DNA of 5,959 bases from an uncultured Paracoccus sp. (GTDB lineage Bacteria > Pseudomonadota > Alphaproteobacteria > Rhodobacterales > Rhodobacteraceae): positions 1 through 5,959 of the forward strand of contig CALLYR010000008.1 in assembly GCA_937859005.1 (NCBI GenBank). The letters run 5' to 3'. A program made the translations under genes and the position numbers. A model generated the notes under the pieces. That model had not been told where the DNA came from. It worked only from the letters and a program-made list of their open reading frames with translations, and did no database searches. Of the stretch, positions 5,699 to 5,959 are shown piece by piece. Every line of letters begins with the position of its first letter. Position 1 is the first letter of the stretch.

Positions 5699-5959
5699 GT
5701 GGGGGGCGCCTTGCGCTGATTGCCGCGGGCGGCACCGGGGGGCACATGTTCCCCGCGCAGGCCCTGGCCGAACGGCTGCTGGCGGCGGGCTGGCGCGTCA
5801 CGCTGTCCACCGACGACCGGGGCGCGCGCTATGCCGCGGGCTTTCCCGCAGGCGTCCGGCGCGAGGTCGTGCGGTCCGCCACCACCGCCCGCGGGGGAAT
5901 CGCGGGCAAGCTGACCGCGCCGTTCAAGATCGCGCTGGGCGTCGGGCGGGCGCTGAAGA
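5695..5959 (+). CDS. murG: UDP-N-acetylglucosamine--lipid I GlcNAc transferase, 3' end outside window
   Basis: MurG is a peripheral membrane GT-B glycosyltransferase on the cytoplasmic face of the inner membrane. It adds GlcNAc from UDP-GlcNAc to lipid I, giving lipid II, the substrate polymerised by FtsW. The first 88 residues are visible out of the usual 350-370. They begin MSGGRLALIAAGGTGGHMFP; the glycine-rich GGTGGHMFPA loop (12-21) is the N-terminal family signature, and H17 is the conserved histidine. The stretch RSATTARGGIAGKL (60-73) and the following hydrophobic/basic segment fit the membrane-association region of the N-terminal domain. The ATG shares ATGA (5695-5698) with the ftsW stop, so translation is probably coupled to ftsW. 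No separate ribosome binding site is obvious. Confidence 0.96.
   Translation, partial: MSGGRLALIAAGGTGGHMFPAQALAERLLAAGWRVTLSTDDRGARYAAGFPAGVRREVVRSATTARGGIAGKLTAPFKIALGVGRALK

Overview
The window is a stretch of a dcw (division and cell wall) cluster, read entirely from the plus strand. It is very GC-rich, with strong G/C preference at third codon positions. The proteins look alphaproteobacterial: FtsW begins MTEMVFG and MurD carries a GGLGKEGG motif. My best guess is Rhodobacterales, Paracoccus or a close relative; this rests on recalled sequence style, not on a search.

Layout: murF (5' end missing, ends 994); mraY (1024-2106); a 77-codon gene for an unrecognised two-helix membrane protein (2116-2349); a 63-nt, less GC-rich gap holding a possible 18-codon ORF and GANTC sites; murD (2413-3816); a 121-nt gap starting with a GC-rich hairpin and a probable dispersed repeat; a GFA-family zinc protein gene (3938-4423); a 108-nt gap with a small inverted repeat; ftsW (4532-5698); and the first 88 codons of murG (5695 to the edge), overlapping ftsW by ATGA.

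The known genes form one pathway. MurD adds D-Glu to UDP-MurNAc-L-Ala and MurF later adds D-Ala-D-Ala to complete UDP-MurNAc-pentapeptide. MraY transfers phospho-MurNAc-pentapeptide to undecaprenyl phosphate (lipid I), and MurG adds GlcNAc (lipid II). FtsW polymerises lipid II at the division septum. The order murF-mraY-murD-ftsW-murG is the classical one; what departs from it is two insertions, the small membrane protein between mraY and murD and the GFA protein between murD and ftsW.

I see no tRNA, rRNA, CRISPR array, insertion sequence or prophage gene, and no convincing new system. The points most worth a second look are the 77-aa membrane protein with its atypical codon use, the cluster of three GANTC sites before murD, the repeat-like element after murD, and the GFA gene inside the cell-wall cluster.
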